DNA of 16,310 nucleotides, from NCBI GenBank assembly GCA_001275005.1, contig JWZX01002131.1, positions 1-16,310 of the forward strand, given 5' to 3'. Each line of letters begins with the position of its first letter. Within the stretch, counting starts at the first letter, position 1. Position numbers and translations under genes: made by a program. The stretch comes from Chrysochromulina tobinii. Taxonomy: Eukaryota; Haptophyta; Prymnesiales; Chrysochromulinaceae. This document shows positions 5,891 through 12,854 of the stretch, piece after piece. Below the pieces are notes generated by a model. It did not search any database and was not told the DNA's origin. It was given only the letters and a program-made list of their open reading frames with translations.

Positions 5891-7855
5891 TCACCGACCT
5901 CGTGACCGCGCCTTGAATTGTGCAAAGGCGAGCGCGGCCTCCTCAGCGCTCAGGAATCCGGTCGTCCTGCGGCCTTGGGATTCCCATGCCCAAAATTTGC
6001 CATTACGCATCTTGTGCACGCCCTTGTACCCGGAGGAGGCTCTGCCAGCACGCCGGGCAGAGGGGAGCAGCTGCAGCCCCTCCTGATGGCCATGCCTCTT
6101 CGCCGCGTCCGCCTGACCACGGTCACCCTCGTCGAGATCAGCATCCTGCCCCGTATCTTCACCATGGTCAGAATTGTGTCCAGTATCGACCCTACCATCG
6201 TCGGAGTCCTCGTCAGCAGCATGGAATTGGGAGAGCAGAGCCACAGGTGCATGTTGGATCGGTGGGGGTTGCACCAGACCCGGGTCTGGTGCCACGGTCT
6301 GAGGGGTCGAAGCCGGGTGGCAGCATACGGGTGCCGGTGGCAGGTAGAATCTGGGTGGCGTCGAGGCGGACGGCGGTGGCTTGCCGGTCGCCAAATGCCA
6401 GATGTCCTCCATCTCTTCGGTCGACGGCATCGCCATTGCCACGAGAGGCGGAGGCAGAGATGGAGATTGAAGGTGACGAGGAGGCGGAGGCGGAGGCAGA
6501 AGCAAAGCCCTAGGCAGAGGCGGAAGCAAAGGCGGAATGTGAGCTCCGCCAGGGGCTTGCACGCTTGAAGCGACATAGGTTTGCACGCCGGCCGGCTGCC
6601 ACTGAGTGGATCTGTCGCAGACCTCGTGATACTGGTTCCATTGCATGACCTTCGGTGTGGGTCCACCCCGAGAGAAAGGGCCTATGTGCGCAACTGAAGC
6701 TAGACATGAAGCAGTGGCTTGATGCCGAGATTGCCGAGATTCTGCTGGAGAAAGTACCATGAGGAAGCAAGCGGCAGTTGGGCTCTCGTGCACCGTGTCC
6801 TGTACAGGATCCGGATACCTTGCTGGTTTGGTCGACCCGAAATGGCGCTGATAGGTTTGCACGCCGGCCGGCTGCCAATTAGTGGATCTGTCGCAGACGA
6901 AAGGAAAGTGCGCTGCGGCGTGCAAAGGCACTGAAATCGATGTCGGTGGCACGTAGAAGCTGGGTGGCGTCGAGGCAGACGGCGGTGGCGTGCCGGTCGC
7001 CAAATGCCAGATGTCCTCCATCCCTTCGGTCGACGGCATCGCCATCATCACGGGTGGCACAGGCAGGTGCAGCGGAGGCTGCACTGTACTGGCTGCTTGC
7101 TGAAGAGCCTTCTTTGCATAGTAACGTTCGCGATCGACAGCACGCCGCCGGTTGCGCTGGTACCTTTCGGCGTCTGCAATTTGCTTCGTCGATTTGGGTG
7201 ATGTCCAGACAACTTCGTGCGGGCCGGTAGTGATCGTCCATGTATATTTTTTGGCTTGGGCTGGGCAGACAACCTGTAAACAAGAGATGCAGAAGGAGTC
7301 ATTGGATGAAGAGAGGGCTCAATCTCACTGCATCGTGCTCATCATGCCCAGCGTGCCCAGTGTGCTCAGCATGCGCATCATGCTCAGCGTGCTCATATTC
7401 GCTCGCTCGGTATAAACATCACGCTCATCGTGCCCATCCACGCTCAGCACGCTCAGCACGCTCAGCACACAGAGCACGCTCATCACGTTCACTCATCACA
7501 ACCATCAATCTCATCGTGCTCATTGTGCTCATCGTGCTCATGCTCAAGCGCCGCTCACCATTTCTCTGCTGGAACCGGGCCCTCTTGATCCATGCTGTTT
7601 TCTATGAAGTTCCGTCAGGCTGGAGGTTTCGCCCTCGCGAAGAGATGTTACCGTATACGGTGTAACATGCGGTGGGGGGCAAGTTGTGGGAGTGTTGTGG
7701 GGGGCCTTCGGTGTGGGGTTTGATTGAGGAGTTTGTGTGCTCAGGTCCTCCCGTTGTAGGAATTTCCTAGTAGGCGTGAAGGAAGCGGTGTCCGCGGAGG
7801 ATTTCCCAGGATTCTTCCACACCCCCGGTTTCGTTAGAATACCGGGAGGATACAT
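5891..7855 (-). CDS. AP2-domain protein with internal duplications
   Basis: Probable DNA-binding protein of the AP2/ERF type. The C-terminal 48 residues (6037-5894) read SSGYKGVHKMRNGKFWAWES then GRRTTGFLSAEEAALAFAQF, matching the three-strand-plus-helix core of an AP2 domain that ends right at the protein C-terminus. A basic stretch near the exon 2 start (TKQIADAERYQRNRRRAVDR) and long Pro/Ser/Thr-rich linkers precede it, with an acidic Asp/Glu/His segment just before the domain. Exon 2 is 7273-5891. Its acceptor (TCTCTTGTTTACAG then GTTGTC) is strong. Exon 1 as modelled is 7855-7559, ending before GTGAGC, which keeps frame and gives about 559 residues. Exon 1 has weak coding character, so the start could instead be an internal Met near 7065. 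The AP2 call is fair, the N-terminus is uncertain, and regulatory targets are unknown. Confidence 0.65.
6335..6436 (-). repeat. Duplicated unit 1, copy A (102 bp)
   Basis: Matches 6944-7045 at 97 of 102 positions in the same orientation. It encodes MPSTEEMEDIWHLATGKPPP and the following Ser/Thr/Pro-rich residues of the AP2-domain protein. All differences are substitutions, so the frame is kept. Confidence 0.9.
6575..6622 (-). repeat. Duplicated unit 2, copy A (48 bp)
   Basis: Matches 6851-6898 with only two or three differences. It encodes CDRSTQWQPAGVQTY. Confidence 0.9.
6851..6898 (-). repeat. Duplicated unit 2, copy B (48 bp)
   Basis: Partner of 6575-6622, encoding CDRSTNWQPAGVQTY. Confidence 0.9.
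6944..7045 (-). repeat. Duplicated unit 1, copy B (102 bp)
   Basis: Partner of 6335-6436, encoding MPSTEGMEDIWHLATGTPPP and on. Along the mRNA the order is 1B, 2B, 2A, 1A, all in direct orientation. Confidence 0.9.
7274..7558 (-). other. AP2-gene intron (285 nt) filled with a 9-bp minisatellite
   Basis: On the minus strand it starts GTGAGCGGCGC and ends GTTTACAG. Most of the body (about 7330-7546) is a degenerate array of a GATGAGCAC-type 9-mer with GCTGAGC variants, seen on the + strand as GTGCTCATC or GTGCTCAGC. Acceptor strong; donor consensus good but dependent on the exon 1 model. Confidence 0.6.
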
Positions 7856-8176
7856 AGTAGCCTCAGAAATTAACCGCCAGCGTGAAAATAGCGCGTGCGC
7901 GAAACGATAGGTTTTGGCGGTGGCGTCCGATTTTCCGCTTGTGCGTCTGTCTGAGTCTGTGTGTGTGTCTGCCAGTCTGTCATCGCCCAAATTTGGGAGC
8001 ACACAAGCGGGCGCTTCAAGCACCTTCGAACGGCGTCCCAAAATGCCCACCGGCCGAAGAGGCTTCTGGCTGTGTGAGCTCGTTGTCGTGTGTGAACGTT
8101 GTGGCTGTGAGCTCCTGTTACTTCACTTCACTCAACCCCGCCTTACGCGCCGCCGCAATTTGTCGCGTCCCCGGGG
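7856..8176. other. Upstream region of AP2 gene, with a TG-rich simple repeat
   Basis: Lies between the 5' end of the AP2 gene and the 3' end of the SbmA-like gene, both on the minus strand. A TCTG/TG simple repeat covers about 7941-7980. The AP2 frame stays open back to 8050 but without an ATG, and I read no gene here. Confidence 0.45.
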
Positions 8177-9576
8177 TTACAGCAAACTTGAATCTCTCCG
8201 AGACTCTGCCGGCCAGGCAGCGTGCCCTAGGCGGGACTCGTCCGCATAGAGCTCCTCCAGGCAGCTCAAGTGCTCTTCCCATTCGGAGAGGCGGCTTACG
8301 ACGCTGCGAAAGTCGTTGACGCTGGCCCACCGATCCATACCGACGGCGAGGCTCGAGAAGGTCTGGGTGAACGGCGTCGGCCACCTGCACGAGCAGCCCC
8401 ATCCTGGATCGGATGAGAGAGCTCAAAAAGCCGCGGCCCCGCCAAGGCAAAGGGGATCAGGACCACCGTCTGGCTCCAGCTACCCACCCACAGGTTGAAG
8501 CCGAAGAAGTTGCAAAAGAGGCGCGAGTAGTTGTCCCGCAGCTCGGCGAGCAGGTCCTCGTAACGCCGCAGTGCGCGCGCGCTCGGCGCCGGCTTGGTGA
8601 GCGTCGTGCCGGGCGCCTCGGCCAGCACGAGCTGCTTGCGAAGTCGAGCCTCGACGCGCTGGTTGGCAACCTCGAGGAGCACGAGATGACGCGTGACGAA
8701 CCACGCCACGCCGAAGCCGCACACGGCCACTGTGATCGCCACGTCCAGCAGCCACGCGTCCGTGGCCCCCAGCAGGGGGGCCAGGTAGGCGGGCGGCGGC
8801 ACCTGTGCACCGAGCTGCACGAGCCGCGGCGCAAACACTGCTATCTGGAAGAGTGCGGTCACGCCGACGGCGACTCCGCTCTGCAGGCCGCTCGCAAAGC
8901 GCTGCGTGTCCTCGTGGATGCGCTGCGACGCACCTTCGATACTCTGCTCGTTGGGGTCCGTGCGCTCCCACCGTTCGAGATAAGAATCCACGAGGCACAG
9001 CCGCCAGGTGAGCGCGTAGTGCGACGTGACGAACGAGATGAGGGGTGACACGAGCGCAGCGGGCATGGCGACGTAGAAAAACTGCCACAGCAGCGCCCAC
9101 AGTTGCGATAGGCCAAGCTCGTGCGCGGCGATCGCAGCGGAGCTGTGCGTCAGATTGGCTGTCGCATTGGCGGCGATGGCGGTGGCGGCCGCACTCTGAG
9201 CTAAGTTGTAGAATTGGCCATACCACGTATTCAACCACGCTTGAATGAGCGCAGAAGCGAGCGCGGCGGTAAATAATATCAACAGGCCAAGCCAAGCGAA
9301 GAGGCGACGGTGCGGCGAGGGCGAGCAGAAGAACTCGGACGGCATCCGCGCTCGCCTTTCCGAAAGGTGCACCGGTAAAAAGACTCCGGGGGGAGCCGGG
9401 ACATACGGGACACACGGGCACACGGATCGTGTAGGGGTTGATGAGCGCAGCGCATGACCCATAATGGCAACATGACTTTGAAAAAGCGAGACACGCACAT
9501 AGACAACGAGCTCAAGCTCGCCGTGAAAATCAACTGAGGTGGGAACACTCGCACTCAACAAGAGATGTGTATCCAT
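8177..9576 (-). pseudogene. SbmA/BacA-like peptide transporter, frameshifted near C-terminus
   Basis: Membrane protein of the SbmA/BacA family, in bacteria a proton-driven inner-membrane importer of peptides and related compounds. The main frame runs from ATG 9576; a later start at 9345 (MPSEFFCSPSPHRR) fits the family better. Family signatures are LNTWYGQFYNL, FVTSHYALTWR, SIEGASQRIHEDTQRFASGL, NQRVEARLRKQLVLAE and DNYSRLFCNFFGFNLWVGSW. About five hydrophobic segments are visible; the first bacterial helix appears absent. After IPFALAGPRLF the main frame loses similarity. The family pattern resumes in a second frame (RMGLLVQVADAV) after a T5 run at 8421-8430. It resumes in a third (TFSSLAVGMDRWASVNDFRS to LEELYADESR, stop 8177-8179) after about 8370. 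Two small indels therefore break it, unless they are assembly errors. Ancestry from a bacterial donor or endosymbiont is inferred. Confidence 0.8.
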
Positions 9577-9900
9577 CTACGAATCACCGCACAATTCCTA
9601 CTTTTGAGTTGGCACCGTGTGTGTGCCGTGAGCGTCGGGTAACGCGGTGACACACTCTCCACGGCGACTGTGGACTCTGCTGCCACATGCCCACATGACA
9701 CTCTCAGTAGTGTGCCAATGGTTTCGTAGATGGGCGTAGATGGGAGAACACTGTTGTTGACGGTAGTGCATGCAGATATTGGAACGGAGAGGTGCGGTTG
9801 ATGAACGCTATTGGAGGTTGATGAACGCTCCACATGCGCAACGAACTGCCGCATTGGATCATGGAGTCGATGCTGTTAAGTAGACCGGGCCATTTTGCCC
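9577..9900. other. Intergenic region with a 20-bp tandem duplication
   Basis: The word GGTTGATGAACGCT occurs at 9796-9809 and 9816-9829, one 20-bp period apart. GTAGATGGG words at about 9728-9743 also repeat. An open minus-strand frame here has no recognisable protein character. It holds the SbmA-like gene's upstream flank and the 3' flank of the Chibby-like gene. Confidence 0.5.
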
Positions 9901-10318
9901 CTAGCCGTTAGTCACCGCTTCGAGCTCGTCCTCGAGCTTGTCGCAATCTAAGTTTGCTAGTGTGACCATGTCTACCAGCAGCTCGACCTGCGTGGCTCGT
10001 GCGGAGAGATCGGTGAGACACGGGCGCTGGAGCGGTGGGCTTGCATGCAGTGACGTGGCTTTCCACAGCGGGCGCTCGTGAAGCGGATCGTGCACTCACC
10101 TTGAACTGGAGAAGGTGAACTTTGCCCTTGAGCGCGTCATTCTCTTCCAGCAGCCGCTTTTTTTCTGCCGTCATCTGTTCCAGCTTTTGCAGAGCGTCCA
10201 AGAGGTCCTTTTGCACCTCCGAAGGCTCAGCTGCAGAACTCGCTGCTGGTATCCCTCCTTTGGCTGCTTGCAACACGTCTTTTATGGTTGGCTTCTTCTT
10301 GCCGAACAGACCGGACAT
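9901..10318 (-). CDS. Small Chibby-like coiled-coil protein
   Basis: Predicted 101-residue protein from exons 10318-10100 and 9987-9901. The N-terminus MSGLFGKKKPTIKDVLQAAK is followed by an Ala/Ser linker. A continuous leucine-heptad coiled coil runs from about residue 35 to the end: LLDALQKLEQMTAEKKRLLE, then EENDALKGKVHLLQFK, then VELLVDMVTLANLDCDKLED after the intron. The EEN-x-L...LKV-x-LL-x-DM pattern, the short basic N-terminus and the length resemble Chibby family proteins, which in animals act at the ciliary base. The splice is phase 0 and restores the heptads, which supports the model strongly. The family label rests on pattern memory only; any short coiled-coil protein is the alternative. 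A ciliary role would fit a flagellate alga but is inferred. Confidence 0.6.
9988..10099 (-). other. Intron of the Chibby-like gene (112 nt)
   Basis: Minus strand: AAG then GTGAGTGCACG at the donor, GAGCCACGCAG then GTCGAGC at the acceptor. Phase 0. The coiled-coil heptad pattern continues across the join, and the frame stops soon if unspliced. AG|GT occurs at both borders. Confidence 0.8.
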
Positions 10319-10694
10319 TCTCCTCGGAGGACGACAGGACTGGCGGCTGAAGCGGGTGTGGCCTGGCGGCGGAGAGGAGAAGTCGGCGCGTTGTCATGGG
10401 CGCGAAGTCAACTTGCCATCACATGCGTACTTGCTCACGGGATGCGCAGAGTCGCACAGTCCATGAGACACTGAAACGCGGCTGTTTTTCTCTCCATGAT
10501 TATCGCTCCCTTGGCCTTGCCCAATAAATTTTCTGTCGCGTTCTTCGTACATGTAGTACAACAACGTAACTGGGGCTCAAGTCTCCGCGCAGCATGCTCT
10601 GACATGGCACTATGGCTAGACGTGGATCATGTGGTGCACTCGCGTGTGCAGCACGCCGATGAGCCGGAGACCACGGACGTGCTGCACAAAGGCG
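10319..10694. other. Spacer between RPAC2 and the Chibby-like gene
   Basis: Both neighbours are on the minus strand, so this holds the RPAC2 3' flank and the Chibby-like promoter. I see no gene, repeat or clear TATA box. Confidence 0.45.
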
Positions 10695-11051
10695 CTACCT
10701 CAACTCCGGCGCACCCTGCTCAGTACGATGCTTTGCAACAGCAGCCTCAAAGGTCTTGAGCACGTGCTCGCTGACCTGGTACAGGTTGCCGAGCGCCTCG
10801 TGCAGCACCTGAGTGGCCGGCGGCCCGACCGTCTGCAGCCGCAGATTCATCTTCGGCTCCGCCGGATGCGGCACCGAGTAGCCAACAAATGAGGTTTCGG
10901 GCATCTTGTTGAGCATGTAGCGCACCGTGTTGCCGATCGTGTGGTCCTCGTTGTGAAAGGTGAAGGTGGCGGCCGACTCATCGCCGCATACCTCCACCTC
11001 CATCGTCGTCACTGCATCGCCTCGCGGTGCCTCAGCACCGAGGCCTGACAT
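10695..11051 (-). CDS. RPAC2: RNA polymerase I and III subunit AC19 (RPAC2)
   Basis: Small subunit shared by Pol I and Pol III, the counterpart of RPB11 and of the bacterial alpha N-terminal domain. It pairs with AC40 during polymerase assembly in the nucleus. The single exon encodes 118 residues, the usual size. Signature NEDHTIGNTVRYMLNKMPET is followed by SFVGYSVPHPAEPKMNLRLQ, the dimerisation core, and by an amphipathic C-terminal helix (LGNLYQVSEHVLKTFEAAV). The start at 11051 is the first Met; a second Met at residue 17 is less likely. It is divergent from the SDR gene, with 130 bases between the two start codons. A gene needed to transcribe 5S rRNA thus lies 8 kb from a 5S gene, probably by chance. 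Confidence 0.95.
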   Translation of the reverse strand: MSGLGAEAPRGDAVTTMEVEVCGDESAATFTFHNEDHTIGNTVRYMLNKMPETSFVGYSVPHPAEPKMNLRLQTVGPPATQVLHEALGNLYQVSEHVLKTFEAAVAKHRTEQGAPELR

Positions 11052-11181
11052 CGACGTGTCCGCAAAAATTGCTTTTCAAGGCGCCGTTGTGGGCTCTTCC
11101 TTCAGCATACAGCAGACGTGTGATAGTGGATTTGTTCCCCGCATTTCTTTTGGCGATTCCGCAATCTCGGGAGAGTGAGTC
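11052..11181. promoter_or_regulatory. Likely bidirectional promoter, RPAC2 / SDR
   Basis: The 130 bases between two divergent start codons must contain both 5' UTRs and promoters. The sequence is less GC-rich than the flanking exons. No TATA box stands out. Inference from layout. Confidence 0.5.
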
Positions 11182-12650
11182 ATGCCGTTTCCCAGAAACC
11201 TCCATGCAAGAAACCTCCACGCCACCCTCGCGCTCTTGCCAGCGATCTTCATGCCGCCGATCTTCGTGCCGATGCTCGCCTCGCTCGCGCTCTTGCCTGC
11301 CGCGATGGTTCGGAGCACAGCCGTGGCTGCCTCCTCCAATGTTGCCGTGGCTGTCTCCTCCAAAGTTGGCATGGCGGTACGCCGTCGTGCCGTGTTGACC
11401 ACGGCCGCCGGCGTCGCCCTAACCCTGCCGACCGCAGCCGCAAACGCAGCGGCGGATGATGCCATCTACCGTCCAGCTCCAGGTTCACTGGTGGGGACGA
11501 CAGTGCTCATCACCGGTGCAAATACGGGGCTCGGCCTCGAGAGCGCCAAGCGCCTCGCGAAAGCCGGCGCGAACGTGGTCATCGCCGCACGCACGCAAGC
11601 CAAAGCAGACGGTGCGATCGCCAAGGTCAGCTCCGGCGTGGCGCTTGCAGCGGACCAGCGCCTCGTGGGTGTGAGCTTGGACTTGGCTGACCTCAGCTCG
11701 GTGCGCACGCTGCCAGCGCGGCTTGAGGCGGCCCTCGGCGCCAAGGACGCGCCCATCGATGTTCTGTTGAACAACGCGGGCGTGATGGCCATCCCAGAGC
11801 GACTCGAGACGGCCGATGGGTTCGAGAAGACGATGGGGATCAACCACCTCGGGCACTTTGCGCTGGTCGCCGCGCTGCTCCCTTCGCTCAAGCGCGCCGC
11901 CAACGGCTTCCGCGTCATCAACGTCTCGAGTGAGGCACATCGCTTCGCGTCGACAGACTCGATTAGGCAAGCCCTCGATGCAAACCTCGACCCCCCCTAC
12001 GCGGCGGGAGGCTGGGGTAACTATGGTCTCTCGAAGGCGGCGAACGTGCTCTTCACAGTTGAGCTGCAGACGCGCATCGAGGCCGCAGGCTTGCGCGGCT
12101 CTGCGGTTAGTCTGCACCCTGGGGTCGTGCAGACAGATCTGCAACGGTACTGACTGCCGCCGAGATACCGCCGAGATTGCCCCCTGAGACAGATCTGCAA
12201 CGGTACTGACTGCCGCCGAGATACCGCCGAGATTGCCCCCTGAGACAGATCTGCAACGGTACTGACTGCCGCCGAGATACCGCCGAGATTGCCCCCTGAG
12301 ATTGCGTATCCTGATGAGCACAGATTGCCTCACGCATCAGGTACATCGTGGGAGGCGTGGCAGCTGAGGACGTGCGCACTTCGGAGACTGCGGCGCCGCT
12401 CACGGGAGTCGGAAAGTTCCTCAAGGAGGCGCTGCTCGACAAGGTCCTCCTGCCCGTCGAGGTGGGCGCCAACACGCAAGTCTACCTCGCTGCCGCAGCG
12501 GACGCGGGCGGCGACCGGAGCAAGAAGCCCAAGCTCTACTTTGACAACATGAAGGCGGTCAAGCCGAACGAGGCCGCCGCGGATTCGGCCCTCGCGCGCC
12601 AGCTGTGGGATGTGTCGGAGAAGCTCACGGGCGCGAAGATGCAGTTCTGA
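11182..12650 (+). CDS. Short-chain dehydrogenase/reductase, predicted plastid lumen
   Basis: NAD(P)-dependent oxidoreductase of the retinol-dehydrogenase/WWOX-like SDR group; substrate unknown. Exons 11182-12146 and 12341-12650 give 424 residues. Cofactor motif TGANTGLG (111-118), NNAG (197-200), NHLGHF (221-226), catalytic Ser in INVSSEAH and Y281-x3-K285 in GNYGLSKAAN are all intact. HPGVVQTDL is followed by the C-terminal lid from the second exon, ending GAKMQF. The first ~90 residues look tripartite. A hydrophobic ER-signal-like stretch (about 14-42) is followed by a Ser/Ala/Val transit-like segment. Then comes a twin-arginine signal, RRRAVLTTAAGVALTLPTAA, ending ANA. This suits import through a multi-membrane plastid and Tat transport into the thylakoid lumen, though soluble SDRs are unusual there. 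Start is the first in-frame Met. Confidence 0.9.
12131..12298 (+). repeat. Three exact 56-bp tandem repeats spanning the SDR donor site
   Basis: Units 12131-12186, 12187-12242 and 12243-12298 are identical. Each starts with the last 16 coding bases of exon 1 (AGACAGATCTGCAACG) and continues with the donor GTACTGAC and 40 nt of intron. The array therefore carries three copies of the same exon-intron boundary. Confidence 0.97.
12147..12340 (+). other. SDR intron (194 nt)
   Basis: Donor GTACTGAC directly after CAACG; acceptor CACGCATCAG before GTACATCG. Phase 2, restoring R-Y-I-V and the SDR C-terminus. Unspliced, the frame ends at a TGA two codons after the donor. The last 18 nt, GATTGCCTCACGCATCAG, resemble those of the polymerase intron. 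Confidence 0.85.
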
Positions 12651-12782
12651 GACACGCGGTCGGCACCACTCGGAGCAGGACCGCCGCCAACATGGTACAC
12701 ATGTGCTTGGCTTGTTCGTAAATTTGGCTCGAGCCATGTTTTGACGAATTGCATCCTTTTTAGGCATGTGCTAAATGAGCCC

Positions 12783-12854
12783 GCGCCACGAGGCTAAATG
12801 AGGGCTTCTGCGCCCTACCTCGTGGCGCTTTAGAATACCTCATGCGCCACGAGG
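12783..12854. repeat. Hairpin plus third copy at the TBL-like gene start
   Basis: GCGCCACGAGG at 12783-12793 and its exact complement CCTCGTGGCGC at 12818-12828 form an 11-bp perfect stem with a 24-nt loop. A third, direct copy at 12844-12854 overlaps the predicted start codon. The word GAGGGCTTCTGCG also occurs twice, in the loop and after the ATG. Confidence 0.9.

Noticed and set aside
7330-7546. Regular 9-bp repeats resembling a CRISPR-like array
   Set aside because: Units are contiguous and degenerate with no unique spacers, and they lie within a eukaryotic intron, so this is a minisatellite.
8364-8390. A 22-nt GT...AG stretch on the minus strand that might restore the SbmA-like frame
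   Set aside because: Too short to be a spliceosomal intron in this gene set, and removing it would delete residues that fit the family; a small indel explains the break better.
9555-9854. Minus-strand open frame of 99 codons between the SbmA-like and Chibby-like genes
   Set aside because: No motifs and tandem-duplicated DNA inside it; likely intergenic.
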